DNA of 43,995 nucleotides from Fortiea sp. LEGE XX443 (GCF_015206815.1 NZ_JADEXZ010000052.1:1-43995); one strand, 5' to 3'. Positions 7,410-16,000 are shown, counted from the first letter of the stretch. The notes: generated by a model not told the origin, from the letters alone. Made by a program: numbers and translations.

Positions 7410-10292
7410 GTGACAGAACCTGGAAGCTACAAAGATACTGTAAATTTACCCAAGACCAATTTTGATATGCGGGCAAACGCCATCAAGCGCGAGCCTGAAA
7501 TCCAAAAGTTCTGGGCAGACAATCAAATTTTTGAACGCCTGTCGCAAGAAAATCCAGGCGAAATATTTATACTGCATGATGGCCCACCCTACGCAAATGG
7601 CTCTCTGCATATTGGTCATGCCTTAAATAAAATTCTCAAAGATATTATTAATCGCTACCAGTTGTTACAAGGGCGTAAGGTTCGTTATGTACCTGGTTGG
7701 GACTGTCACGGCTTACCAATTGAATTGAAAGTTTTGCAGAATCTCAAGTCGGCAGAACGGCTAAATTTAACACCTCTGCAATTGCGCCAAAAAGCTAAGG
7801 AATTTGCTTTAGCAACGGTGGATGACCAACGCCAAAGTTTCAAACGCTACGGTGTTTGGGGTGATTGGGATAACCCATATCTGACGCTGAAGCCGGAATA
7901 TGAAGCGGCGCAGATTGGTGTGTTTGGTGCGATGGTGTTAAAAGGATACATCTATCGTGGGTTGAAGCCGGTTCACTGGAGTCCTAGTTCTAAGACAGCT
8001 TTGGCTGAGGCGGAATTGGAATATCCAGAAGGTCATACTTCGCGCAGTATCTATGCGGCTTTTCCTGTCACTGGTTTGTCGGAGGCTGCAAAATCTGTTT
8101 TGGGAGAGTATCAGTCAGATTTGGGTGTGGCTGTCTGGACTACTACGCCTTGGACAATTCCCGGTAACTTGGCTGTGGCGGTGAATGGGGATTTGAATTA
8201 CGCTGTGGTGGAAGTTTCAAGTACAGACGCTCAAAGTAATTTTAAATATCTCATTGTAGCGGCGGATTTGGTGGAACGTCTTGCTGTGACTATCTCAGCT
8301 GAGTTGACGGTGAAGGCTACTTTTAAAGGGAAGGAGTTAGAACATATTACTTACCGTCATCCTTTATATAACCGGGAAAGTCCAGTTGTAATTGGCGGTG
8401 ATTATATTACAACTGAGTCGGGTACTGGGTTGGTACATACTGCCCCTGGTCATGGTCAAGAAGACTACATAGTTGGTCAGCGTTATGGTTTGCCTATCCT
8501 TGCGCCGGTGGATGATAACGGCAACTTTACCGAGGAAGCGGGACAGTTTGCTGGGTTAAATGTGCTGGGTGATGGCAATCAAGCGGTCATTGATGCGTTG
8601 ATGGCGGCGGGTTCGCTGTTGAAGGAGGAACCTTACCAACACAAATATCCTTATGACTGGCGGACGAAGAAACCGACGATTTTCCGCGCGACAGAACAGT
8701 GGTTTGCTTCGGTGGAAGGATTTCGGGATGAAGCATTAAAGGCGATCGCAGCGGTAAAATGGATTCCAGCCCAAGGTGAAAATCGCATCACCCCAATGGT
8801 GGCGGAACGTTCTGATTGGTGTATTTCTCGTCAACGGGCTTGGGGTGTACCCATCCCAGTATTCTACGATGAAGCTACAGGCGAACCACTGCTAAATGCG
8901 GAAACTATCACCCATGTTCAAAGCATCATTGCCGAAAAAGGTTCCGATGCTTGGTGGGAAATGTCGATAGAGGAATTATTACCAGAGTCTTATCGCAATA
9001 ATGGCAAGTCTTACCGCCGAGGTACAGACACAATGGATGTCTGGTTTGATTCTGGTTCATCTTGGGCATCTGTAGTTAAACAACGTCCAGAGTTACACTA
9101 CCCCGCAGATATGTATTTGGAAGGTTCCGACCAGCATCGCGGTTGGTTCCAGTCGAGTTTGCTGACTAGTGTGGCGGTGAATGACATTGCACCTTATAAA
9201 ACTGTATTAACTCACGGCTTTGTTTTGGACGAACAAGGGCGAAAAATGAGTAAATCAGTGGGGAATGTGGTTGACCCACAGGTGATGATTTTGGGAGGGA
9301 AAGACCAGAAGAAAGAACCCGCCTATGGTGCTGATGTGCTGCGGTTGTGGGTATCATCGGTTGATTACACTGCTGATGTGCGTTTGGGTGGCAATATCAT
9401 TAAGCAACTCAACGATGTTAGAGGTAAGATTCGCAACACAGCGCGGTTTTTGTTGGGTAGTTTGCACGATTTTGACCCAGAAAAAGATGCAGTTCCTTTC
9501 GAGGATTTGCCGCAGTTAGATAAATACATGCTGCACCGCATCCGTGAGGTATTTCAGGAAGTGACAGAAGCTTTTGACAGTTTCCAATTCTTCCGCTTCT
9601 TCCAAACTGTGCAGAATTTCTGCGTGGTGGATTTATCCAACTTTTACTTAGACGTAGCTAAGGATAGGTTATATATCAGTGCAAGCAATTCTTTCCGCCG
9701 TCGCAGTTGTCAGACAGTAATACACATCGCTTTAGAAAATTTAGCACGAGCGATCGCACCTGTTTTATGTCACACTGCCGAAGATATCTGGCAATATCTC
9801 CCTTATAAAACACCATATAAATCAGTGTTTGAAGCTGGTTGGGTGCAGGTAGAGGATAAATGGGATAATTCCGAATTAGCTGAATTTTGGAAAACATTGC
9901 GACGACTTCGCACTGATGTAAATAAGGTGTTAGAACAAGCTAGGGTAGAAAAAATGATTGGTTCTTCCCTAGAAGCTAAAGCTTTGATTTATGTCAATAA
10001 TGAAACGCTACGTACAGGGATTGCAGTGTTAAACCCTGATATCGGTAATGGTGTGGATGAACTGCGTTATTTATTCCTAACTTCCCAAGTAGAATTGTTA
10101 GACTCTGCTGACAAACTGCAAGCTTTGAAAACTTTACGTGTTCAAGGCGAGGATAATTGGGAAATTGGGGTAGTGAATGCAGATGGTGAAAAATGCGATC
10201 GCTGCTGGAACTATTCAACCCATGTGGGAGAATCAACAGAGCATCCCCTATTATGCGAACGCTGCGTTTCTGCTATAGCTGGCGAGTTTTAA
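7410..10292 (+). CDS. ileS: Isoleucyl-tRNA synthetase
   Basis: Class I aminoacyl-tRNA synthetase charging tRNA-Ile in the cytosol. 960 residues, normal for bacterial IleRS. The HIGH motif appears in PPYANGSLHIGHA (about residues 60-72), the editing domain in the middle (WTTTPWTIPGN about 240-250), and KMSKSVGNVVDP near residue 615. The C-terminal zinc-binding element has two CxxC pairs (CDRCWNY and CERCVSAI). The start is GTG 7410. A nearby ATG (7402) opens only a three-codon frame, ATG AGA CTG TGA, whose stop overlaps the GTG start; this might couple initiation but could be chance. It is convergent with parA, with a hairpin between them. Confidence 0.97.
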   Translation: MTEPGSYKDTVNLPKTNFDMRANAIKREPEIQKFWADNQIFERLSQENPGEIFILHDGPPYANGSLHIGHALNKILKDIINRYQLLQGRKVRYVPGWDCHGLPIELKVLQNLKSAERLNLTPLQLRQKAKEFALATVDDQRQSFKRYGVWGDWDNPYLTLKPEYEAAQIGVFGAMVLKGYIYRGLKPVHWSPSSKTALAEAELEYPEGHTSRSIYAAFPVTGLSEAAKSVLGEYQSDLGVAVWTTTPWTIPGNLAVAVNGDLNYAVVEVSSTDAQSNFKYLIVAADLVERLAVTISAELTVKATFKGKELEHITYRHPLYNRESPVVIGGDYITTESGTGLVHTAPGHGQEDYIVGQRYGLPILAPVDDNGNFTEEAGQFAGLNVLGDGNQAVIDALMAAGSLLKEEPYQHKYPYDWRTKKPTIFRATEQWFASVEGFRDEALKAIAAVKWIPAQGENRITPMVAERSDWCISRQRAWGVPIPVFYDEATGEPLLNAETITHVQSIIAEKGSDAWWEMSIEELLPESYRNNGKSYRRGTDTMDVWFDSGSSWASVVKQRPELHYPADMYLEGSDQHRGWFQSSLLTSVAVNDIAPYKTVLTHGFVLDEQGRKMSKSVGNVVDPQVMILGGKDQKKEPAYGADVLRLWVSSVDYTADVRLGGNIIKQLNDVRGKIRNTARFLLGSLHDFDPEKDAVPFEDLPQLDKYMLHRIREVFQEVTEAFDSFQFFRFFQTVQNFCVVDLSNFYLDVAKDRLYISASNSFRRRSCQTVIHIALENLARAIAPVLCHTAEDIWQYLPYKTPYKSVFEAGWVQVEDKWDNSELAEFWKTLRRLRTDVNKVLEQARVEKMIGSSLEAKALIYVNNETLRTGIAVLNPDIGNGVDELRYLFLTSQVELLDSADKLQALKTLRVQGEDNWEIGVVNADGEKCDRCWNYSTHVGESTEHPLLCERCVSAIAGEF

Positions 10293-10312
10293 GAAGTAGG
10301 GAGTAGAGAATT

Positions 10313-10350
10313 GGTGACAGGTGACAGATCATTTTCTATAACCTGTCACC
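10313..10350. terminator. Hairpin between convergent ileS and parA
   Basis: A perfect 10-bp stem GGTGACAGGT (10313-10322) with ACCTGTCACC (10341-10350). The outer GAGA/TCTC can extend pairing after a small bulge. It lies between the two stop codons. No clear T-run, so efficiency is uncertain. Confidence 0.55.
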
Positions 10351-10356
10351 TCTCCC

Positions 10357-11241
10357 CTATAATTTCTGCAACAACTCTTGAGTCAACTGCACAAAAGCCT
10401 TAGAACCAGCCGACTGCGGTGCATTCAAAACAGCCGGCATAAAACTATCAACAGCTTTCGCAACATTGATATCAACTGGAATTTGCGCCTTACAAATTTT
10501 TTCTACACCAAAATCTTCCACAACGCGGTGCATCACTTGTTTGTAATATCGACCACTTAATAAGTTAGCAGTAGACATACTAAAGACAATTCCCAACATT
10601 TTAATATCTATTTTCGCTTCATGTTCGTGACTATCTTTTAATTGCCCAATCCGTCTTTCTAATAATTGAATACCCACTACAGACAAAGGTTCTGGTTTGG
10701 CTGGCAGAATATAAAAATCACTAGCAGCTAAAGCACTACGAGTCAATAAATTATAGCCAGGCGCACAATCTAACAAAATAAAATCATACTCATCACGAAT
10801 TGGTTTGAGGATATTATTTATTAACACCCTCTCAAAGCGATTCCAAATTATTTCAAAATTTTGTTCGCCAAAAGCAAGGGTTTGTTTATGCAGCATTTCT
10901 GACACAACAAACTCATCATATAAATCAATATCTCCTGGTAACAAATTTAGTCCAGGAAGTCCACAGACTTGTTCTTGAATAATATCTTTAATCGTCTGTG
11001 TTGAGTTAGATTCTGGATTGATAACTTCATCTATTAAATATCTAAATGTCCGTCTGTTTTTGCGGCGCTTGGCAAATTCCAAAGGCGACATCAGACTGAG
11101 TGTAGCGCTGATTTGCGTATCTAAATCTAAGACAAGCACCCGCTTACCATGATTTTTCGCCAAGCAAGTAGCTAAGTTGACGGTGATGGTTGTTTTACCA
11201 ACGCCGCCTTTCATATTGGCAGTAGCAATTACATATCCCAT
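10357..11241 (-). CDS. Orphan ParA-family ATPase
   Basis: 294 residues from ATG 11239-11241, chosen because AGAGGA lies 8 bases upstream and the next start (11271) adds a non-conserved tail. It opens with the deviant Walker A box KGGVGKTT (residues 11-18, signature Lys11), then LVLDLDTQISATLS (switch I region), a Walker B-like FILLDCAPGYNLLTRSA, and a ParA C-terminus. The proline of the usual DTPP/DCPP motif is replaced (DCAPG). ParA ATPases bind DNA nonspecifically and position plasmids, chromosomes or protein complexes. No parB follows it. It is divergent, across 253 bases, from a second ParA fused to a nuclease-like domain, so it may share regulation or cargo with that operon. Confidence 0.88.
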   Translation of the reverse strand: MGYVIATANMKGGVGKTTITVNLATCLAKNHGKRVLVLDLDTQISATLSLMSPLEFAKRRKNRRTFRYLIDEVINPESNSTQTIKDIIQEQVCGLPGLNLLPGDIDLYDEFVVSEMLHKQTLAFGEQNFEIIWNRFERVLINNILKPIRDEYDFILLDCAPGYNLLTRSALAASDFYILPAKPEPLSVVGIQLLERRIGQLKDSHEHEAKIDIKMLGIVFSMSTANLLSGRYYKQVMHRVVEDFGVEKICKAQIPVDINVAKAVDSFMPAVLNAPQSAGSKAFVQLTQELLQKL

Positions 11242-11306
11242 TAGTGAATTCCTCTGATGACGCATTCCCATCTAGGTAGCGTACACCCATCTTAAACACT
11301 TGAAAC

Positions 11307-11332
11307 TTCCGCTAAATTTAATATTTGCGGAA
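11307..11332. promoter_or_regulatory. Inverted repeat in the divergent parA intergenic region
   Basis: TTCCGC (11307-11312) and GCGGAA (11327-11332) form a perfect 6-bp inverted repeat, extended imperfectly by AT-rich bases inside. It lies in the 253-base gap between the two divergent ParA-type genes and about 66 bases from the orphan ParA start. It could be an operator or a parS-like site; neither is shown. The rest of the gap is very AT-rich, with a CATAAT -10-like hexamer near 11437 that could serve the rightward operon. Confidence 0.4.
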
Positions 11333-11494
11333 AATCAAAAACAAATGCTGTCAAATTATAGCAGTGCTGTATATATTTCATTTTTTTACAAAAATTTAAA
11401 TATTAATGATACATACTTTTATAAGTAAGTTTATGCCATAATCAAACACATGCAAGCGTTTCACAACAAATTAAATTCTTGAGAGGTAAATAAT

Positions 11495-12859
11495 TTGCCT
11501 TTTAATCCTGAGTTGTGCCGTAACGAAAGTGAAGTTGAAAGCAAACTCATAGTTCAATATTTGCTACCACAGCTAGGTTATACTCCTGATACCTGGCATC
11601 AAGAAGTAGCCGTTGGTAGCATCCGCTTAGATTTTCTAGCATTTGCTGCACAAGTCCTTCCCTTTGTCGTAGATGCTAACTCACCACTAAGCGTGGTTAT
11701 GGAAGCAAAGCATCCTAAACAAAACTTAAATAATCATTTTCTCAGACTCAGGCATTATTTAACAAGCTTGAATGTGAAATATGGTTTGTTGACTAATGGA
11801 AAGGAAATCAGAATTTATGAAAAATTCGGAGATGATGTTAAGTTAATTTTTTCATGTTCTGGGAAGGAAGTTGAGATAAAAATAGATGAAATTAAATATT
11901 TAATCGGTAGAGATACTTACAAAGATGAGCAACTGCTGGATGAAACAGAAATTTCAGTAGTTCCAGATAATCATACAGTTGAAATTAAGGAGCAAAGCTC
12001 AATGAAAATAATTGCGGTTTATCATAATAAAGGCGGAGTAGGCAAGACAACTACTGTAGTTAACCTAGCAGCAGCTATTAGAAAGAAAGGTAAAAGAGTT
12101 TTAGTCATTGATTTAGATAGTCAAGCTAATACTACATTTGCTACTGGTTTAGTGAAATTTGATGATGAAGAATTTGATGATATTAAAGACTCTAATATTT
12201 TTCATGTATTGTCATCAGAAGATTTTTATCCAATCTCAGAAGTTGCTAGAAAATCTAATTTTAGTAATCCAGAAATTTATGTTGTTCCTGCACACATAAA
12301 CTTGATCCGGCAGGAAACAGAACTTAATGCACTTGATTACAGCCGACTTATCCTGATTGAAAAACTACAAGAAGTAAAAGAACAATATGATATTGTACTC
12401 ATTGATACTCCTCCTTCTTTAAATTTGTATGCCAAAATTGCCTTGATAGCCGCAAATTATCTCATTATTCCATCTGATTTAAAACCATTTGCTAATCAAG
12501 GATTAACTAATGTTAAAGAATTTGTCAAAACTATTAATGCGTTTAGAAAACAGATTAAAAAACCAACAATTGAAGTTATAGGTGTTTTACCTTGTAAAAT
12601 ATCTACAAACGCTAGGTTTGTGCAATCAACATTAAAAAATCGAATAGAAAAGATTTCTAGTCGATATGGTGTTGATGTAATGGATACCGTGATTTACGAG
12701 AGAGATGATTTGGCTAAGTGTGCAGAGAAAATCCAAATCATTGGAGATATGGAGATAGCTGATCCAATTTCCGTACTTGATTTTAAGCCAGATTCAACTG
12801 CTGCACAGGAATTTGAATTATTAGCAATAGAAGTTTTACAAAAAATAGGTTTATCTTAA
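11495..12859 (+). CDS. PD-(D/E)XK-like (HSDR_N-type) domain fused to ParA ATPase
   Basis: 454 residues in two parts. Residues 1-135 resemble the N-terminal nuclease domain of type I restriction R subunits (HSDR_N). Features are ESEVESKLIVQYLLPQLGY (Glu15), GSIRLDF (Asp46), VVMEAK (Glu70-x-Lys72) and YGLLTNGKEIRIYEK, so the acidic/Lys core of a PD-(D/E)XK site is intact. After a variable linker (about 136-169) comes a full ParA domain: KGGVGKTT (179-186), LVIDLDSQANTT, and Walker B YDIVLIDTPPSLN. The TTG start is supported by GAGAGGT 7 bases upstream. A second good start lies at Met170 (see 11987-12004). The gene overlaps the ParB-like gene by one base and is AT-rich. Domain calls are from motifs; nuclease activity is untested. 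Confidence 0.85.
   Translation: MPFNPELCRNESEVESKLIVQYLLPQLGYTPDTWHQEVAVGSIRLDFLAFAAQVLPFVVDANSPLSVVMEAKHPKQNLNNHFLRLRHYLTSLNVKYGLLTNGKEIRIYEKFGDDVKLIFSCSGKEVEIKIDEIKYLIGRDTYKDEQLLDETEISVVPDNHTVEIKEQSSMKIIAVYHNKGGVGKTTTVVNLAAAIRKKGKRVLVIDLDSQANTTFATGLVKFDDEEFDDIKDSNIFHVLSSEDFYPISEVARKSNFSNPEIYVVPAHINLIRQETELNALDYSRLILIEKLQEVKEQYDIVLIDTPPSLNLYAKIALIAANYLIIPSDLKPFANQGLTNVKEFVKTINAFRKQIKKPTIEVIGVLPCKISTNARFVQSTLKNRIEKISSRYGVDVMDTVIYERDDLAKCAEKIQIIGDMEIADPISVLDFKPDSTAAQEFELLAIEVLQKIGLS
11987..12004 (+). promoter_or_regulatory. Internal ribosome binding site for a stand-alone ParA
   Basis: AAGGAG (11987-11992) lies 9 bases before an in-frame ATG (12002-12004, codon 170), exactly where the ParA domain begins (MKIIAVYHNKGGVGKTT). 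The site falls in the poorly conserved linker. It could allow both the full fusion and a 285-residue ParA to be made from one gene. Inference only. Confidence 0.5.
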
Positions 12860-13593
12860 TGAAATTATCTACATCACTTGTTGCTGTCAAGAAAATTACT
12901 TGTAACAAGCCTCGTTCTATTTTTGCAGATGATGATTTGGAAAAGGCTGCTCAGTTAATTTTGGAATCTGAAGGTGTTATTAATCCTATAGTTGTTCGTA
13001 GAATAAATCTGCAATCGTATGAGGTAGTAGATGGAGATTTTGAGTATTATGCTGCTGCTAGAGCTAGAGAAATAGATCCTCGTAAAGGTGAAATGATTGG
13101 AGTATTTATTATTGAACCTGAAAATGAGGATAACTTAACAAAGCAGGTTAAATTATTCAGAAATATAAACAATAATACTTCAGGAGCGGAAACCTTCAAT
13201 TCAAAAGATTTAGAAAAATTTCTAAACAATTTAGAGTCACGCTTTGAAAAGATAACTACACAACTTTTGGAACAGGCAACTACTAATATAAAATTAGAAA
13301 ATGAAATCAAAGAGTTAAAAAAACAAATAGCTAAGAAAGTAGAACCGTTAGAGTTTTTTCAAAAACTTCCACAAGCTGAAATATCTTATAGATTATTAAG
13401 TGCTGGTTTGATGAATAAAGCTAAAGCTGAACAGATAGCAGAAACAGCAGTACATGAACGTGAGAAAGAACAGTTTAAATCCATAAATGATTTAATGGAA
13501 AGGATTAAAGTGCCGCATGGAAAAAAGATGGTTAGAGGTATAAGTTCTGAAAAAATGCTTGATATAGTAATGTATCTGTTGTCAGATAATTAG
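12859..13593 (+). CDS. ParB-like partner protein
   Basis: 244 residues. The start ATG (12859-12861) shares its A with the TAA of the upstream gene, implying translational coupling. Residues about 10-68 look like the ParB/sulfiredoxin-fold N-terminus: DLEKAAQLILESEGVINPIVVRR then YEVVDGDFEYYAAARA. These correspond to ParB boxes I and II, but the GERRxRA arginines that contact CTP are replaced (GDFEYYAA). A coiled coil follows (about 115-150, KLENEIKELKKQIAKK), then a helical C-terminus with LLSAGLMNKAKAEQIAE. A canonical ParB central HTH is not obvious. It is probably the adaptor that links the fused ParA to DNA or to another cargo. Family call moderate. Confidence 0.72.
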   Translation: MKLSTSLVAVKKITCNKPRSIFADDDLEKAAQLILESEGVINPIVVRRINLQSYEVVDGDFEYYAAARAREIDPRKGEMIGVFIIEPENEDNLTKQVKLFRNINNNTSGAETFNSKDLEKFLNNLESRFEKITTQLLEQATTNIKLENEIKELKKQIAKKVEPLEFFQKLPQAEISYRLLSAGLMNKAKAEQIAETAVHEREKEQFKSINDLMERIKVPHGKKMVRGISSEKMLDIVMYLLSDN

Positions 13594-13832
13594 CTAACTA
13601 TGTTTAGCGATCGCAATTGTATCCATGTGTTTAGCTCTTGGTACAATGTTTGTGATTATTCAACTAAAATCTAACTCTAATTACCAACCTATCCCTACTT
13701 TCCCAAGATAAAATAACAGCTCTTCATTACTTAGTTACCCTGAATCCCCAGAGAGTTAGTACTCATCATCGCGGAGAATAAAACCAGATTCCTTATTGAG
13801 AAAGCCTGCAAGCTGTTTTATCAGTCTCCTAA

Positions 13833-13985
13833 GTTAGGGCGTTTGCTGGTGTAGAACTTTTTTCCCAAGTCTGGCTATTTTGGTTAGCGCCTATCTTGGG
13901 CGCAATTTTGGCAGGATGGTTGTACCTAGCAGTCTTCAGTGAAACAACAGTGGGAGAACGACAAAATATCGAAGAGCTAGTTTAG
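13833..13985 (+). pseudogene. Aquaporin C-terminal remnant
   Basis: The frame from 13833 to TAG 13983-13985 has no start codon context and reads AFAGVELFSQVWLFWLAPIL then GAILAGWLY. This matches the last membrane helix of bacterial AqpZ-type water channels (QxWxFWVAPxxGAxxAG). Just upstream, another frame gives SPKLG, suggesting a frameshift in the ARSLGPA loop. Nothing of the rest of the channel, including the NPA boxes, is visible upstream. The fragment sits in a 683-base gene-free stretch right after the ParB-like gene and probably marks an old insertion or deletion endpoint. Confidence 0.6.
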
Positions 13986-14120
13986 TTGTGATGAAAAATG
14001 ATGTTTCTTCTTTAAATGCCAGCATTCTAGGAAGAAATTAGCATTTAGCTAAAACTTTTGGTCAAGCAGCGATCGCTCTCAATACGGTTAGGGTAAGAAT
14101 TTTTACAAACCCAAAATGCC

Positions 14121-14151
14121 TGTAGAGACGTTGCATTGCAACGTCTCTACA
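14121..14151. repeat. Perfect 15-bp palindromic repeat
   Basis: TGTAGAGACGTTGCA (14121-14135) is followed by one T and its exact reverse complement (14137-14151). A related imperfect palindrome with the same AGACG.../CGTCTCTA ends is at 26051-26076. Such hairpins are dispersed widely in Nostoc-type genomes (from memory). Confidence 0.75.
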
Positions 14152-14276
14152 ATCCACTGATAAGGATCTTCATAAAGAATTGGTACTAGGAATTAGAAGT
14201 AAAATAAGCTGTATATAGTGCTTTGGAAACTAGTTACTTTGATCCAATACGTTACAAAGTTTTGAAAATATTGCAA

Positions 14277-14474
14277 TTACCCATCAAAACTTTTGCGTAA
14301 TGCTTGAACAGCTGTAAAACCAAACATTCCTGCTACTAGAGACGCAACATTTCTAGCGCCATTTTGAGGTAAATAATTTATAACAAATATCAGTAGAACT
14401 GTAGCTATAGTCATTACCATGCCAGAAGAAAGAGCATTACTCTTATTTTCACTATTACTTGATTCTCTCATCAC
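14277..14474 (-). CDS. Small membrane protein of unknown function
   Basis: 65 residues. A polar N-terminus (about 1-17) is followed by a clear membrane helix (MVMTIATVLLIFVINYL, about 19-36) and a second, weaker hydrophobic stretch (VASLVAGMFGFTAVQAL, about 43-59). The ATG at 14472-14474 has AGAGG about 6 bases upstream. It lies 43 bases downstream of another small membrane protein gene on the same strand and probably forms a two-gene operon with it. I do not recognise the family. Confidence 0.6.
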   Translation of the reverse strand: MMRESSNSENKSNALSSGMVMTIATVLLIFVINYLPQNGARNVASLVAGMFGFTAVQALRKSFDG

Positions 14475-14517
14475 TAACCTCTTTCAAGTTTATTTTTATT
14501 AAATGCTTAACTATTTA

Positions 14518-14934
14518 TTATGAATTCATACCAGTTTCATCGTCTGTCTGATGTGTATCTGTTTGGTTATTCATCAGTGGAGTATTTCCTTCAGGTAAAA
14601 ACTGAATTTGTTTCTTGAATGAAAAAAGTTCCAGTTCACTTTTTTCTTTTTGAAATTCTAATTCTTTTTTGTGTATTACTTGTAGATACTTACGCTCCTC
14701 TTCCAGCTTTACCAACTTAATTGTAGTATCTAGTTTTTCTTCTTGTGATTTTTCTAGTTTTTTCTGTACTTCTTTCATTTCTTCACTGCTATCATCTTTC
14801 ATACTAGCAAGTGCAATTACATTACCCATGCCAACAAGTCCTGTCTCTGTTTGTCCTGTGATAATGAGATAACCACTAAAAACACTCAATCCCAGGACTA
14901 AGTAAGATTTAAGAATGTTACTAATCTTAAACAA
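14518..14934 (-). CDS. Membrane-anchored coiled-coil protein of unknown function
   Basis: 138 residues. An N-terminal hydrophobic segment (LKSYLVLGLSVFSGYLII, about 8-25) leads to a second mildly hydrophobic stretch (GLVGMGNVIALASM), then a long charged helix rich in Glu/Lys (about 47-108) that should form a coiled coil. The tail is polar. GAGGAG 6 bases before ATG 14932-14934 supports the start. It is first in a probable two-gene operon with the small membrane protein downstream. The layout could suit phage-holin or spanin-like proteins, but there is no lysis gene nearby, so no function is assigned. Confidence 0.6.
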   Translation of the reverse strand: MFKISNILKSYLVLGLSVFSGYLIITGQTETGLVGMGNVIALASMKDDSSEEMKEVQKKLEKSQEEKLDTTIKLVKLEEERKYLQVIHKKELEFQKEKSELELFSFKKQIQFLPEGNTPLMNNQTDTHQTDDETGMNS

Positions 14935-15199
14935 TCTTAACTCCTCTGTGGTAAAATATAGAGCTTTGAAAAGGTTAAAGGCTTTATGTTAAACACAAAA
15001 CTAATTCATGGTTTTTACACAATCATCACTGAGATTATCATCAGAAAGTAATACTTAGTAAAGTCAGAGTTGTTAAAAATTCATAATAGTCTTATGATTT
15101 TACGTAACTGGGCGTGACAGTTGTCTTAATGTTGCGGGGCAGGACAGAAGTGATGCGGCTGGTTGTAGACTGACCTTAGATAGTATTTCTCACAAAAAT

Positions 15200-15937
15200 A
15201 TGTCATTTACTTCTACTCCCTCACTACGTGAACAACAACATCCCCTAATTCGCCAGTTAGCTGATAGTATTGAGGGTGTTTGGCATAAGCATTTGCAACT
15301 ATCGCCATACAATTTGGCAGTAGAGTTAGGGTATGTGGAAGGTAGATTAGAAGGTGAAAGGCTGACAATTGAAAACCGCTGCTATCAAACACCGCAGTTT
15401 CGGAAAATGCACTTGGAACTGGCGAAGGTGGGAAATATGCTGGATATTCTGCACTGCGTGATGTTTCCGCATCCAGAATATGACCTACCGATGTTTGGTT
15501 GTGATTTAGTTGGAGGTAGAGGTCAAATTAGTGCGGCGATCGTGGATCTATCTCCTGTCCATTTAGATCGAACTTTACCAGAATCCTATACCATTCAACT
15601 GTCAACACTCAAAGCCCTTGACTTTTCCCAACCCAGAGAACTACCGGAATGGGGTCACATTTTCTCAGAGTTCTGCCTCTTTGTGCGTCCCAGTTCTCCA
15701 GAAGAAGAAGCGATATTCCTTTCTCGTGTGCAAGACTTTCTAGAGGTGCATTGTACTCAGGCGATCGCAGCTACGCCTGTTTCCCCCGAACAAGCCGAAC
15801 AAATTCTCGCCGGACAACGCAACTACTGTACCCAACAGCAGCAAAATGACAAAACTCGTCGCGTCCTCGAAAAAGCCTTTGGCCATGAATGGGCAGAAAA
15901 TTATATGACTACAGTATTATTTGACTTACCAGAATGA
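15200..15937 (+). CDS. pcyA: Phycocyanobilin:ferredoxin oxidoreductase
   Basis: Reduces biliverdin IXalpha to phycocyanobilin in two ferredoxin-dependent two-electron steps, making the chromophore of phycobilisomes and cyanobacterial phytochromes. 245 residues, the family length. The key segment [22 protein letters not shown] carries His85 and Asp102, and HLELAK carries Glu73. By spacing these match the catalytic His88, Asp105 and Glu76 of the Synechocystis enzyme. The ATG at 15200 gives [17 protein letters not shown]. It is single, with its own 265-base upstream region. In Anabaena PCC 7120 pcyA also lies shortly before devBCA (from memory), which agrees with this neighbourhood. Confidence 0.96.
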   Translation: MSFTSTPSLREQQHPLIRQLADSIEGVWHKHLQLSPYNLAVELGYVEGRLEGERLTIENRCYQTPQFRKMHLELAKVGNMLDILHCVMFPHPEYDLPMFGCDLVGGRGQISAAIVDLSPVHLDRTLPESYTIQLSTLKALDFSQPRELPEWGHIFSEFCLFVRPSSPEEEAIFLSRVQDFLEVHCTQAIAATPVSPEQAEQILAGQRNYCTQQQQNDKTRRVLEKAFGHEWAENYMTTVLFDLPE

Positions 15938-15944
15938 GTCAATA

Positions 15945-16000
15945 GTTATTTTCCCTCTGCTCCCTGCTCCTCCGCTCCCTTACCTCTTTCCCTTCCCCAT
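15945..16000. repeat. Pyrimidine-rich degenerate short repeat tract
   Basis: A run of C/T-rich heptamer-like units (CTGCTCC, CTCCGCTCCC, CTCTTTCCC) follows pcyA. It resembles the short tandemly repeated repetitive sequences of heterocystous cyanobacteria. It opens the 561-base gap before devB; the rest of that gap holds the NtcA-type promoter at 16003-16044 and an AT-rich leader of about 450 bases in which I see no gene. Confidence 0.5.

Noticed and set aside
7402-7413. Regulatory leader peptide for ileS
   Set aside because: ATG AGA CTG TGA is only three codons with no attenuator; likely chance, noted in the ileS entry.
13598-13708. Short hydrophobic frame after the ParB-like gene
   Set aside because: Reads like one membrane helix (AIVSMCLALGTMFVIIQL) but has no proper start or ribosome site; possibly more decayed DNA.
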